64,000 bases of DNA from Xiphias gladius (lineage: Eukaryota; Chordata; Actinopteri; Istiophoriformes; Xiphiidae), in the NCBI RefSeq assembly GCF_016859285.1, contig NC_053416.1, positions 1,369,001 to 1,433,000 on the forward strand, written 5' to 3'. This document shows positions 36,900 to 50,273 of this stretch, piece after piece. Each line of letters opens with the position of its first letter. Within the stretch, counting starts at the first letter, position 1. Under the pieces are notes generated by a model. It saw only the letters and a list, made by a program, of their open reading frames with translations. It searched no databases and was not told where the DNA came from. The position numbers and the translations under genes were made by a program.

Positions 36900-37900
36900 A
36901 CATGTAAACGCCGCACAGTTGTCATCCAATGTGGGGGGGGGGATTGCTGTTAACATCTAACAAAACCCCCACAGCTAAGTCACCGGTTATAAGGTGACTG
37001 TGCCTCTGACTTCCGTATCATAAGCAGACTACCTGCATTGCATGTACTTAGTTGCTGAACAGCCCTTTACAACAGTGTGGTCATGAACGGTAACTGTTGG
37101 TTTACAGCCTTTAGTGTTAACGATGTCACATCAATTGAGCTTTATCCTTAACTATGAACGTATGAATTTCTCTACATAATTGACCTTTGCAATAATCAAC
37201 GTTCCTCTATTCACCATAGTGGTTTAAAAATAACGAACTTAGGATCGTTTTCCATCACTGAAGAGATGTCCGCTTCATTTGAAACCGTCTTATTGGGAAC
37301 TTGACTAGAACTGTTCTCTGTCACCCACTCAATCTAAAGAGACGTGAGGATACAACAATAACGGCGGAATTAAATTGTTAATTTACAAATTATGGCTGAA
37401 CACGGACACGAGTGGAAGTCCTTCATTGAAGAGAAGAATAAAGTAAGAATACAAACTGGTTCGCATTTCAGACTATATGTACGAGGTTAACCATAGCGGT
37501 ACAGGTCTTGCGGGGAGCCGCTGGAAATAAAACCTTTTCGCGTTGTTCCGGATCAATCTACTGAACAGTTACTTCTCAGATTCAAGATACAAAAAACACG
37601 CCATATGAGCAGTTTCATCTTCATAAACCTGTCAGATGTATTTCCCCCCTGAAGGGGCAAATCTTAAAGTGCTGTTTCTCATGAATACCACAGCTTCACA
37701 ATAACCCGGGGTTGTGTTGAATATGAAGCCGCCTGAAGTGTGCATCCAGCCGGAGCAGATACGTTAAAGCTTCCGCTGTGAACCTACGTTGTTCCCTTCT
37801 GGCTTTCTGCGCCACACGTGTTTACTACGTGTCACTTTGTACCGACTGGAGTAAATTAAGTTATTAAAAAAAAAAAGCGCCAGGTCAGCGAAGGGAGGGT
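36900..37900. other. Spacer between H4-1 and H2B-1
   Basis: No gene is seen, and in particular no H1-like Lys/Ala-rich frame. The spacer is unremarkable. Confidence 0.5.
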
Positions 37901-37938
37901 GCTTGTGTGACGCATGCGCAGTAGTATTCTAAAGACAG

Positions 37939-37976
37939 CCAATCCCGTGCGAGCGACAGCGCAGTTACATTTGCAT
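37939..37976 (+). promoter_or_regulatory. H2B-1 promoter: CCAAT and octamer
   Basis: CCAAT at 37939-37943 and a perfect octamer ATTTGCAT at 37969-37976, about 75 bp before the ATG. The octamer, bound by OCT1, is the hallmark of H2B promoters and drives S-phase expression. No consensus TATA follows. GTGTACAAA at about 37982 may substitute. Confidence 0.8.
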
Positions 37977-38049
37977 CTAGGGTGTACAAATTGACCAAAT
38001 CGAGGCGGCTGGAAGTCATCCGACTCAGGAAAAGCAACGTTGTGAAATC

Positions 38050-38421
38050 ATGCCTGATCCAGTCAAAGCACCGAAGAAGGGCTCCAAGAAAGCCGTGTCC
38101 AAGAGCGTCACCAAGACCGGCAAGAAGAAGAGAAAGACCAGGAGGGAGAGCTATGCCATCTACGTGTACAAGGTCCTGAAGCAGGTCCACCCCGACACCG
38201 GCATCTCCTCCAAGGCCATGAGCATCATGAACTCCTTCGTGAGCGACATCTTCGAGCGCATCGCCGGCGAGGCCTCCCGCCTGGCCCACTACAACAAGCG
38301 CTCCACCATCACCTCCAGGGAGATCCAGACCGCCGTCCGTCTCCTGCTCCCCGGCGAGCTGGCTAAGCACGCCGTGTCCGAGGGCACCAAGGCTGTGACC
38401 AAGTACACCAGCTCCAAGTAA
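38050..38421 (+). CDS. Histone H2B (copy 1)
   Basis: An intronless gene of 123 codons encodes H2B, which forms the dimer with H2A in the nucleosome. The basic tail [20 protein letters not shown] is the fish type. The core has [20 protein letters not shown] and the C-terminus [13 protein letters not shown] includes the ubiquitin-acceptor Lys near the end. At the two variable core positions this copy has Ser58 and Ser65 (SIMNSFVSD). Position 30 is Thr. The promoter octamer and a stem-loop after the stop identify a replication-dependent gene. A second copy at 43020 differs at three residues. Confidence 0.99.
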   Translation: MPDPVKAPKKGSKKAVSKSVTKTGKKKRKTRRESYAIYVYKVLKQVHPDTGISSKAMSIMNSFVSDIFERIAGEASRLAHYNKRSTITSREIQTAVRLLLPGELAKHAVSEGTKAVTKYTSSK

Positions 38422-38448
38422 ACCCGCTGTTTGCTTGAACTACTCAAA

Positions 38449-38464
38449 GGCCCTTTTCAGGGCC
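38449..38464 (+). terminator. Histone 3' stem-loop, H2B copy 1
   Basis: GGCCCT, loop TTTC, AGGGCC, then ACCCA. The stem differs from the GGCTCT stem of the H3, H4 and H2A genes in this cluster and is shared by both H2B copies. A purine-rich TCTAAGAGCA follows at about 38477. Confidence 0.95.
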
Positions 38465-38479
38465 ACCCACTGCCTCTTC

Positions 38480-39066
38480 TAAGAGCAGTATTCCTGTTGC
38501 TGTTTCACCGTTAGGTCCAAGTTTCTTAATTTTTGTGTGTGTGGGAGACAGTTCAAACACAAGGTTATATGACCTGTTACCATAATAATAAATGATGCTG
38601 TAACTGTTATAAGTCAATAAAGATGCTAATATTGCAGCATGTCGGCTCATAGTTAACACAATATTGAGTTGACTCAATTGCTGTAAGGAGAAGGATGAAG
38701 ACTCAGCAGCCTTCATCCTATATTAAATAAAACAATCTCAGTATTCCATAGACTTTCCAACACATCCCATTAAACTGATGAAATCTCACACACACATTTT
38801 GCTCAGCAAGTCTCTTGAGATAACACTGTCTCCTGACGTGGCCAGAAGGGCAACACGGCGTCCGTCACGTAAAGGAAGGTGTTATCACACACAACAAAAC
38901 GCCATTAGTCTGAGGCCGGTGTCCCCATCATGCAGATCAAACTAAAAAAGTACAATATATCACTTCATAACCATCAGAAAACAACGAACTACAATGATAA
39001 ATTAATCAAGAAATGGAGCATAGGAAGACAAGTATATAACAGCTTTAATATAGTACTAATAATGAT

Positions 39067-39124
<58 letters not shown>

Positions 39125-39440
39125 TACTACTGCTACTATTGTGTGTATCGATTGGCCAAATGATGAAGCAAGTATATATTTCCACGTTCTTTCTCTCAAT
39201 AAAACTCCTTAAATGCCACAGTAATTTAATAGAGGCAAATGAGGGGCCCTTTCAGATTTTCATTTTGAGTCCAAGAACATTCTTGTGTTCATGTGGGGGA
39301 AGAAATAAATGCTCTTATGTTTCAAAATGTCCAGATTAAATCATTTCCTCAGCAATTATAAAATGGATAAATATATTAACGTTCATCTGGTTTTAATCCC
39401 CGATCAACTCAACAAACCTTCCTGTCATATGATCTTTAGA
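38480..39440. other. Spacer between H2B-1 and H3
   Basis: No gene is seen. The spacer contains the (TA)n array at 39070-39121. Confidence 0.5.
39070..39121. repeat. (TA)n microsatellite
   Basis: Pure TA array of about 52 bp in the histone cluster spacer. Confidence 0.97.
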
Positions 39441-39541
39441 AGCCGTTAAACAGCTGCCGTAGATGATTGGTTTACTTTGAGTTTTCTTCTTCTTTTCTTC
39501 TCCAATGGCTGATCGCCGACCTCGCGTCCTGCCTGCCTGGA

Positions 39542-39580
39542 CCAATCAGCGCTGGCATCGAGCCGGCAGTGACTATATAA
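39542..39580 (+). promoter_or_regulatory. H3 promoter: CCAAT and TATA
   Basis: CCAAT at 39542-39546 (in GGACCAATCAGCG) and TATATAA at 39574-39580, 65 bp before the ATG. A further CCAAT lies at about 39502. Confidence 0.8.
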
Positions 39581-39635
39581 AGCCGCCACTCGCGGTCGAA
39601 CAGTATATCTTCTTGCGTAGACGAAGAAGACTTGA

Positions 39636-40055
<420 letters not shown>

Positions 40056-40085
40056 ACAGGCCTCAGGCCAGTTTATAAACTCAAC

Positions 40086-40101
40086 GGCTCTTTTAAGAGC
40101 C
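40086..40101 (+). terminator. Histone 3' stem-loop, H3
   Basis: GGCTCT, loop TTTA, AGAGCC, 30 nt after the stop codon, followed by ACACA. A purine stretch GGGAGAG near 40116 may be the U7 target. Confidence 0.94.
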
Positions 40102-40129
40102 ACACAAATCTTCTGGGAGAGTAACGAGT

Positions 40130-40905
40130 TCTATACAAATAGTCTGTTCAGTCTGCAGTAATGACCCAACTAAGTACAAATTATAAACTGGTCCACAATC
40201 AACATGACAACAGTTGTCAATTACAAACTTATATTTAAAAATTAAACTCTTATGTAGAAAGTACACTAACCATGTTAACAAAGGCCACCAACAATGACTT
40301 TTTTTTTACAATCTTTTTAGAAGTCTAAGAGATTGTGTAGTAAACCCGTGTAATTAGTACAAACACAGAAGTGAATGTTACTATAAAGTCTGACGTGGAG
40401 GGCTCACGGATGCAAGTGCAAATGAATTATCTGGAGGAGATGACACTTGCCCTGAAGTGAATCTATCAGTTGTCTCTGTGAAGGTTTTAATGTTCAGGGG
40501 CGTTGTTTCATCTATAATATCACTGGAGGTTTTGGTGCTGTTGAACTGTGTTCTGTCATACAGAGAGGCGATTGTGTTATTTAGCCTAAGATATAGAATA
40601 TAAATGGGGTGCACAAAATAATAACATGATTATAAGACAGACATGATTCTACATCTAAGATGAAACTTATTTAATACATTTAACCATTATGCAGAGTGTT
40701 TATATTTACGAGCTGCTTCCTGTATGAGGCCTATTTCCCCTTCAACTTTAATATTGAACATGTAGCCATGTGATTTGCTTTAGACGGGAACATTGTTTAC
40801 GTTCATGTTTTATGGGTTTTCTGAACAGGCTCATTCCGTGAAGGCGGGAAGTTTGAAGTTTTAATCCTGTGCGTCAGAGGGGTTGCTGACTAGCAGAAAC
40901 AAAGT
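40130..40905. other. Spacer between H3 and H2A-1
   Basis: No gene is seen. There is no second histone frame in either orientation. Confidence 0.5.
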
Positions 40906-40907
40906 CC

Positions 40908-41427
<520 letters not shown>

Positions 41428-41461
41428 ACGGCAAAGGCCTCGCCTCAACACAAACACCAAC

Positions 41462-41477
41462 GGCTCTTTTAAGAGCC
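41462..41477 (+). terminator. Histone 3' stem-loop, H2A copy 1
   Basis: GGCTCT, loop TTTA, AGAGCC, 34 nt after the stop. A purine-rich CTTGAAAAGCA lies at about 41489. Confidence 0.95.
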
Positions 41478-41499
41478 ACACACCTGCTCTTGAAAAGCA

Positions 41500-41940
41500 C
41501 CTGTTTCTACACTATCACTGATACAAAGGAAGAAAACTATATTTTCACGTCTCTGCTTTTGAATTTAGTTTAAGCAAAGTGTCAAAACACTAATTTCTAC
41601 TAGATCTATATGGTATAGTGATAAATCCATGATGTTGGTGTCTGCTAGTAAACTGGCCCAAATGACTAAACTGAGCTGTGGTGGGGGGGGTGGCAAAATT
41701 CACAAACTATATGTTGTCACATAATGTATCCTCATTTGTATTGCTATGTATAAAAAGTGCAAGTTAACTTTGTCCATAGGGACAAAACTATTACAAAAAA
41801 ACACTGCTAATACCATTGTTTATTGTAGGTAAACGTAGATTAATAATGGTAACTCTTAACAGTCAGAAAGACGGAAATATTTGTCATTTGTTTATAGAAG
41901 TGTATTTTTGCTAATTTTCAAAAAAAGGAAATTAAAAGAT
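41500..41940. other. Spacer between H2A-1 and H4-2
   Basis: No gene is seen. It marks the junction between the two histone units. Confidence 0.5.
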
Positions 41941-42014
41941 TGGAGAACTGCCGAGTTTGGCACCGCCCACCGAAACCCGTGCCCTCATGTCTTCGCTTAC
42001 GTCCGCAGTTATGA

Positions 42015-42388
<374 letters not shown>

Positions 42389-42423
42389 ACTTCACCCTCA
42401 CCCGGTCAACACAACAACACAAA

Positions 42424-42439
42424 GGCTCTTTTAAGAGCC
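42424..42439 (+). terminator. Histone 3' stem-loop, H4 copy 2
   Basis: GGCTCT, loop TTTA, AGAGCC, followed by AACCACC. AAAGAG at about 42454 is the presumed U7 target. Confidence 0.95.
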
Positions 42440-42479
42440 AACCACCCCCATCTAAAGAGTTCAGTCCTGTTTTAATATA

Positions 42480-42890
42480 ATTTATCCATTTTGATATGGA
42501 ATACGGTAAATTTAATTATGATCCCTAATTATAATTAAACTGGGGGACGAATCATTTAATTGTTTACATAATTACAGACATATTGTATTTTAATAAAGTT
42601 TAAAATAACAAACTGTCAAAGCATGTCGGATTAAGGATATTTATTAAAAAAAATTTTAAGCTTATTTTTTTTAAGAACTATGAGCATGTTATTCATGTAC
42701 CTAGAATCTGTATGTAATATAAACTTCACCTAAAAATATCTATGAAAAATTAATTGTGTAAAAAAAAAATAGTGTATAAACGGGTACTTTGTCCCTTTAA
42801 CAGTAAATGGTGGTTATATAATATATTAAATCGTTTGACACATTTTCATTGACAGAATTGCGTTTAGAAGGGCCTGTCTAGCGCATGCCC
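42480..42890. other. Spacer between H4-2 and H2B-2
   Basis: AT-rich. No gene is seen. Confidence 0.5.
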
Positions 42891-42910
42891 AGTCGCGATA
42901 GAAAACACAG

Positions 42911-42964
42911 CCAATCCTGTGCGAGGAACAGCACAGTGTCGTTTGCATGAAGCTTGTATAAATA
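42911..42964 (+). promoter_or_regulatory. H2B-2 promoter: CCAAT, octamer-like, TATA
   Basis: CCAAT at 42911-42915, an octamer variant GTTTGCAT (7 of 8 to ATTTGCAT) at 42941-42948 and a clear TATAAATA at 42957-42964. This copy has a better TATA but a weaker octamer than H2B-1. Confidence 0.8.
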
Positions 42965-43019
42965 CACCATCGCGAAACGAGCAGGGGTATCCATTGGAAG
43001 AATTTGAGAGAATTCGAAG

Positions 43020-43391
43020 ATGCCTGATCCAGTCAAAGCACCGAAGAAGGGCTCCAAGAAAGCCGTGTCCAAGAGCGTCACCAAGACCGGCAAGAAGAAG
43101 AGAAAGCCCAGGAGGGAGAGCTATGCCATCTACGTGTACAAGGTCCTGAAGCAGGTCCACCCCGACACCGGCATCTCCTCCAAGGCCATGCAGATCATGA
43201 ACTCCTTCGTGGGCGATATCTTCGAGCGCATCGCCGGCGAGGCCTCCCGCCTGGCCCACTACAACAAGCGCTCCACCATCACCTCCAGGGAGATCCAGAC
43301 CGCCGTCCGTCTCCTGCTCCCCGGTGAGCTGGCCAAGCACGCCGTGTCCGAGGGCACCAAGGCTGTGACAAAGTACACCAGCTCCAAGTAA
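43020..43391 (+). CDS. Histone H2B (copy 2)
   Basis: An intronless gene of 123 codons encodes H2B with the same tail and C-terminus as copy 1. It differs at three positions: Pro30 ([10 protein letters not shown]), Gln58 and Gly65 ([16 protein letters not shown]), where copy 1 has Thr, Ser and Ser and mammalian H2B has Gly and Asn at the last two. The DNA is otherwise nearly identical to copy 1, including the 3' flank. The gene has its own promoter and stem-loop and appears intact. Confidence 0.99.
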   Translation: MPDPVKAPKKGSKKAVSKSVTKTGKKKRKPRRESYAIYVYKVLKQVHPDTGISSKAMQIMNSFVGDIFERIAGEASRLAHYNKRSTITSREIQTAVRLLLPGELAKHAVSEGTKAVTKYTSSK

Positions 43392-43418
43392 ACCCGCTGT
43401 TTGCTTTAACCACTTAAA

Positions 43419-43434
43419 GGCCCTTTTCAGGGCC
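43419..43434 (+). terminator. Histone 3' stem-loop, H2B copy 2
   Basis: GGCCCT, loop TTTC, AGGGCC, with TCTAAGAGCAG at about 43447, the same as at H2B copy 1. Confidence 0.95.
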
Positions 43435-43459
43435 ACCCACTGCCTCTTCTAAGAGCAGT

Positions 43460-44940
43460 AGTCTTCCTAAGAAGTGTTAACAATGAACAAACTCCATTTA
43501 TTTTAGTGACTAATTTCTGTGAATAGAAAATGACACTTTCTCCATTGGACATAATTCAGATATTTAATTTATTTTTTTTTAAAAGTGGAATATGTATTTT
43601 ATATTTAGTGGAAACACAAGATGTGTAACTACAGGTTAATTTACCCAGCAGTGTATAAATAAAGAGTAGCTTCCCCATCAGTGATTTCCATGCATTGGTC
43701 ATGGCTGTATTACCCTGAAACGAGTATCGTCACATTCACTACGCTGAAGCTGTGGGAGCAGGATCTCTGATCAAACTGCTGCTTCTACTCCCGTCGATCG
43801 GGTTATTTCTTCCACCACTGCCCGATATACGAACGGGAGACTCTAAGCTACGTTGTCTGTGGCTCAGGTGGATCCTATGTTTGTCTTCACTGGGACCGTG
43901 TACAGTCTGTAATAAAACTATTTACTTATGGATAATGCTTGACTCAGTTCCAAATGAAACACTATAACCTACTGATAAATGGCGTTTCTTTGTCCATCTT
44001 GTGATTCCGTTTCATGCGGTATTGCAGATTTCAGTCGGGACAGAATTTGGGGGATGTATTTGCACCCGTGTACAAGCGCAGGCAATGGTCCCTAGTGGGT
44101 TTATTACAGCGCGTTAAATTAAAGGAGTAGGAGACTGTGATTCATCCAGGAACAACGAGAAAAAACTAAAATAAATGTTACAGTTTGGAAAACGGCACTT
44201 TGATGAAAATCACGTATGTCAACAAGGAAGAACAATCTGTGTTTACGTTACTGTGTCTAACACCTGGACACGTGTTTCTATGAAGTCGATGATCTGAGAA
44301 ACTTTTAATTATTTCCCCCAACTTCCATTAACCGATCCTACCAAACCAGTACACGGAGCGATGGTGAATAATAATATGGAACAACGTGGAACATGTGGGC
44401 AATATCGGATACGTTACAGTAAATCCCGGTTTGATGTGGCCTGTTGTATTATGGAATCTCCTGCAACGCAAAGTGGGAAACTTAACACAGGAACATGACG
44501 TGAGCAACAGACATGAACACAATCCTCGTTATGGAGAAATATTATATACAAAAAAGCCAAATGTATGAAAATGGCGGCGACTTTAAATGCTCTTCATAAC
44601 ACATTTTCAGTTGTGGCGTGAATCCCCGAAATGTCTGGATCTGCAACTGCTGAAATGTGTGTAAATCTGTACAAATGAATAGAGCTTGAATGTACTAACT
44701 TTGAACTAACCTGTAATTTAAACTGAGGACCAATTGATTAATTCTTTTATGTATCATTTATTGTATTGATTAATTTTTAGATTATTTACAACTCATGTTC
44801 TTTAATCCATTTTCTTGCTTTATTTTATATGTTTGTTTCTTCTTACTGGACACAAGCCAATGATTTTCCCTGGTTGACCTGCCTTGTTGTTTTTACATTA
44901 ATGTTTCAATAAAGCACAAGAAAAAAAAAACAAATTTTAA
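43460..44940. other. 1.5-kb spacer where the second H3 would be expected
   Basis: In the first unit an H3 gene separates H2B and H2A. Here there is none. The right end carries CAATAAAGCACAAG at about 44907 followed directly by an A-run, just before the H2A-2 promoter. This looks like the 3' end of a polyadenylated transcript, so a retroposed copy or another insertion is possible. No open frame in the spacer resembles a known protein. Confidence 0.45.
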
Positions 44941-44946
44941 GTGAGC

Positions 44947-45468
<522 letters not shown>

Positions 45469-45502
45469 ACGGCAAAGGCCTCGCCTCAACACAAACACCA
45501 AC

Positions 45503-45518
45503 GGCTCTTTTAAGAGCC
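45503..45518 (+). terminator. Histone 3' stem-loop, H2A copy 2
   Basis: GGCTCT, loop TTTA, AGAGCC, in the same context as copy 1. Confidence 0.95.
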
Positions 45519-45559
45519 ACACACCTGCTCTTGAAAAGCGCCTGTTTCTACACTGTCGC

Positions 45560-46890
45560 TGAAACACAGGAACGAAATTATTTTTTTTCTAGTCTCTGCT
45601 TTTTACCTCAAGAAAATGTCACCAAAACACTAACGTCCACTAATGTCCAAACGTGCTACACAAAACCAAGTCTCCAGTAAGATTTACTACATAGTTCCCA
45701 GTTTAACCCACTAGTTACTAATGCAGCTTGGTAACAGTTGTCTTCTGGGCCTCTCGTTGTACTCAAGTTTCTCTCCTTTCTAGTCTGTGTACTCTCTCAT
45801 TGTCAGTTGATAGACATTAGGGCTTTTTTTTTCCAGTATTGAAAGTCAAATGTTTGAGTCAAAAACTCTTCATACCACATACGAGCAACAATTTATGAAA
45901 TCAGTAAACAGGAGAAAATGAAAAGTAAAACAAAGTGGCTAAAATGTTTTAATCTTCAAAGTTGCTTTCTACAATATTTCTGTACATGTGACATATCCAG
46001 TGATTTAGGAAAATGATTTGATATTTATAGAGCTACCAAATCATACGGTGATTTCAGGGCACTTTTTATGCAGAGCAGGTCTAGACCAGGACCCACAATT
46101 TCCCCAGGAAACAGAACATATAACGCTGGTTCCACATAAAGATGTATAGACTAACTGCAGGAGGTGGTTTAGTCACATGCCCAGAGTCTGCAGCTCCAGA
46201 GGGAGAAATACATGCAAAGACCAACACTGCAGGAGAGAAGAATTCAGGCTGGTAACTAGCACTGAGGAGGAGACGTAGTCCGGGATGTACAGAAGCATAG
46301 GAAGGAAGGAAAGTCCACTCTTGTGGAGAGTCTGCTTCCAGGAGGCAGACCGGGGTAGAGCCTGATAACTGAAGGCCCCCCTACGCCTGGGCTCTGGCTG
46401 TGTGGTGTTCTGAGGTAATAGGGTACTAATGAGCTCTTGAGGATGCAACACTTCCTGGGTGAGCAGTAGGATTTTAATACTGCGTTCGCAGTCACCAGAT
46501 CTTGGACGGACGTATTAGACAGCGAATATCTTTTGGCAGAATGGCCTTCATCCCTCCAGCAGAGGGCAGAGACTTGGAGAGTCAATGCCAATGGGCACTG
46601 AAGCTGTTCACCTGTCTGACATAGTCCAGTTTAAAGGCAGGTGGGCAAAGTTTATTAAAAAAAAACCCACCCAGTGTACTTATTGTGTACATTCACACAA
46701 TGGTAATCTGCACCAAGTGAGAAGCACAGCAGAGTCAGTGAGAGATTAAACATGTTACTGTTTAAAAAATTGACAGTTTATAATGTGACAGTTATAGAAT
46801 AACGTATTTGTACTCACTTTAGGTTTTACAGTCCAGGTTATATATCACTTTACTTCACTTGTATATTTTTCTACATTATACAGACAGGGT
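45560..46890. other. Spacer between H2A-2 and H4-3
   Basis: It contains the LINE-tail-like segment at about 45995-46075. Short minus-strand frames at 46173-46591 do not resemble a protein I know and may be part of the same retroposed sequence. Confidence 0.4.
45995..46075 (-). mobile_element. LINE 3'-tail-like fragment
   Basis: On the minus strand it reads GCATAAAAAGTGCCCTGAAA, then TATGATTTGGTAGCTCTATA and AATATCAAATCATTTTC. The order AGTGCC(T)TGA, GATTTGG, CTATAAAT is the usual 3' terminus of a widespread fish LINE family. Only this terminal piece is recognisable, so the copy is 5'-truncated or decayed. Confidence 0.5.
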
Positions 46891-46940
46891 TTGTCAACAT
46901 GAAGCGTCAACAGGACTGAACTCTTTAGATGGAGGTGGTT

Positions 46941-46956
46941 GGCTCTTAAAAGAGCC
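46941..46956 (-). terminator. Histone 3' stem-loop, H4 copy 3
   Basis: On the minus strand GGCTCT, loop TTTA, AGAGCC, with the AAAGAG purine element at 46921-46926 (CTCTTT on the plus strand). Confidence 0.95.
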
Positions 46957-46984
46957 TTTGAGTTGTAGTGTGAGCGGGTGAAGT

Positions 46985-47332
<348 letters not shown>

Positions 47333-47350
47333 TCATGGCCAGACGCTCGG

Positions 47351-47358
47351 TATTTATA
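47351..47358 (-). promoter_or_regulatory. TATA box of H4 gene 3
   Basis: TATTTATA on the plus strand is TATAAATA on the gene strand, with CTTACGTCCGCAG and GCACCGCCCACCGAA further upstream, exactly as at H4-2. Confidence 0.85.
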
Positions 47359-47419
47359 TCATAACTGCGGACGTAAGCGAGGACGCGGGGGCGCGGGATT
47401 CGGTGGGCGGTGCCAAGCT

Positions 47420-48880
47420 CGGCAGCTCCCCCTACAGCTGTGACCGTCAACTGAAAGTGAAAATCCTTCATGATTATTTTTAACTACATTTTTTAGACAA
47501 AAAAGAGATAAATATATCGGCAACATATTTTTTTTTCTGATTATTCAGACGCTCAGATGTACTTTTAGTTTGATGTTTATTCTTTTGCAGTTGATGATCC
47601 ACAATGATCTACAACGGATGGATCAATAACTGATCACATTTTTGTTTATGGTATTAGAAGCAGCAGTAGTAATGCTCTTACCTCCACTTACATTTTTTAA
47701 AATTTCATTTAGTTTTCATTTTTACTGTGAAATCCTCCTGGAGATCAGCGTGAATCGGCCGATAAAACTGAAAGTGACAGTGCGAGGCTTGTGAAGCACG
47801 CAGCGGCAGATTCAACACAACTTCGGAGAGTTGTGGAAGTCGAGGTTCTTTCGTATTTGAGAAGTCATAGAACAAAATGTCAAACACAACGATGCTAGAA
47901 ACGTTACAGAAACACGACTAATTTGACATTTATGAGAAGAAGCAGCGTTTACAGTCGTTTTCACACCTTTTATTTAACCGAAGCAGGTCACCTGACAATG
48001 TTCGTTATAAACGTTCAGGTGTTTTTTATTGATCTGCAGCGCTTGTTAAAGCCGATCAGCTTCCGACGGCGCTTATCATTATGACAACTGTCCAAAGTGA
48101 GGAAGATAGTCTTTAACTGGATTATAAGTAAATTACTCTACCCAGCGGCGTATAGAAGCGGAGCTGAAATCAATTAGTCGGTTCACAGAGAATTAACTGG
48201 CCACGACGATAAGAAGCGGAAAAGACGAACCTGGGGAAACTTGCGTCGTTACAGCTGCGGCAGGATGGAGACGAGGGTCGGTGTTGGGATAGTTGGAGAG
48301 AGAAAAAGAAATACTTACACCGAGAAAGAATATTTACATCAGACAAGAAATGAACAATGAGTTAGTCTTTCAAAACCGCGTAATCAATGTTCCACGCAAA
48401 AAAGCGAGTTTTTGAATTGTATTGCTCCAACTTCTAAAATGTCCGGATTTCCTGCCTTTCCTTCAAATAATTTTAATTTTTTTTATTATGAATAATAAAG
48501 CTCAAAGTAATGACTTAGTAGGTGTTGCCCAAAATTTTGCACATGCAATTTGAGGATTACAGGGTTTTTTTTGTCCTATTTTTTACTTCACGAAGTAAAA
48601 ACAGTAAAACAGTAAGAAAGACACATTTCTAAAAATGTGCGTCAATAAAGGTCAATAAAACGGGCTCTACACGCAGACGCCATAGATTTCAAAGTCCCAT
48701 TAAACAAAAGGTCCGGAGTAAAGCAGTAGACGAAACCCGGGGGATTTAAATAACAAAGTTTAATAAACATTTAGAAGGAAAGAACGAGTCGTTTTCAGGA
48801 GAATGAGAGTTGTTGATTCCGCTGACCCACCCTCCAGGGCAGGAGGTGGCGGTGTTGCACCTAAACGCACCTGGTTAGAA
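47420..48880. other. Gene-free stretch between histone cluster and rnf26
   Basis: AT-rich. No gene or bounded repeat is recognised. Confidence 0.45.
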
Positions 48881-48959
48881 CCAAAAACAGGAAGGAAAAC
48901 GTGCTGAAAAACAAAAAAGAAGAACAAGAAAAGAAGAAGAAGAAGGAGGAGGAGGAGGA

Positions 48960-49038
48960 GCAGCTGCTGTCATGGCTGATGCCCCGAGTTCTCTACGAAT
49001 GTAGCAGCGATTACATCTGTCTGCGCCATGTCGCGACG
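48960..49038 (+). other. Possible noncoding first exon of rnf26
   Basis: CGCGACG followed by GTGAGT at 49039 is a strong splice-donor match in a moderately CpG-rich patch 1.2 kb upstream of the rnf26 coding exon, which itself begins after a TTCTCCTCAG acceptor. Joining them would give a 5' UTR with a short upstream open frame. The left boundary is a guess. Confidence 0.3.
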
Positions 49039-49929
49039 GTGAGTCGCTTAAAACGGCTTCGGTCGGTTCCCCCCTGGAACCTGGTTCTAGTCTCATGGGC
49101 GTCTCTAACTTGCTAACGGGCCGATGGGTGTGGCGGTCTGCTCCGTAACGTCGGCGACGTTAGCAAAAGATACAGAGGCTTCGGGAATAAAAGATAAATA
49201 TATATATAATTATATTTATAGATACTGGCGAGTTAATTCCTCAGTCGAGGTTTGTAGAAGTGACGGGACTTCGTGGTGTTTATCCACGGACACTTTCACT
49301 GTCGTTTGCTCGTCGCTCACTTAATGTTTCCATTGGAAGTTCTAAAAAGTGACGCTATAATACCAAACTCCGTTTAGAAATCAGGTAATTTTAAGTGTGC
49401 AATAATACGCAAAGGTCACAAGTAGGAGTTAAGTAATTGTTCTAAATCAACAGGAGCTTCCCTTAAATTCGGCAAGCACGCCACGCACAGGAACACCCGT
49501 TTAAACTGGTTTTCAGCTTAAAGAAGTGGTTTGTTTGTCATTGATCCCGACTACCAGCATCCACTAAAACAACACACCAAGTTGATTGCAGTTCAGTGAG
49601 CGTGTCTGCAGCCCCTTTATCCAGCTTTCAATGTGTAAATCTACAGTAAACGGCAGATATCTGACACATTTGCTTGTAAAAATGACTGAAACTGTGAAGT
49701 GACTATCAAAAGCGTTGCAGATTAATTATCTCTGAATGGACTATTCGGGTAAAGTTCTCCCATCCAACCATCCATTTTCTGCCGCTTACCCGGGTCCTGC
49801 TTGATTCGTTTAATTAATCATATCATTAGGATTTAATGTTATATGACAATGTGACATAATAACAAACTGTAGATCGTATCGTCCGTGGTGTGGACGGTCA
49901 TGTCCACAAATTACATGCGTCAGTCTTGA

Positions 49930-50040
49930 TATAAACGCTACAGCTGCAACGGTCAGACAATTAAGAATATTATTATTGACTTTAACTATTTTGATGAACA
50001 GTTAATCGTTTGTCTTCACCTTCAAACGGTTAATAACTTA
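49930..50040. repeat. Fragment of ATTAGTCGATTAATCG-type repeat
   Basis: CAGCTGCAACGGTCAGACAA followed by GACTTTAACTATTTTGATGA and CAGTTAATCGTTTGTCTTCA resembles the ends of the family annotated at 51617-52369. Confidence 0.4.
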
Positions 50041-50273
50041 CGTTGTGTGTGGTATTAACAAGGTCTTCAATGTAGCTTGACCCCTGCAGAGGTCACCATT
50101 AGTCTAATGTAAGTCCGATGTGAACTTTAATCTGTTCTGATAAAGGTAAAATGCAACACAACATATTTTGGTCCCTTTACATTGTGAGGCAGTTACTGAC
50201 TGATGCCGGTGAGATGACAGATAAACTGCGCTGCTCTCACTCCGCCTCTTGCGTCCCTTCTCCTCAGTCTAAA

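Noticed and set aside
48875-49096. Minus-strand frame with poly-Pro and poly-Ser (MTAAAPPPPPSSSS)
   Set aside because: It is the antisense of a GAAGAAGAAGGAGG purine tract. Low complexity only.
50151-50273. 41-residue N-terminal extension of RNF26
   Set aside because: It precedes a good splice acceptor and is not part of the conserved N-terminus. The ATG at 50274 is preferred.
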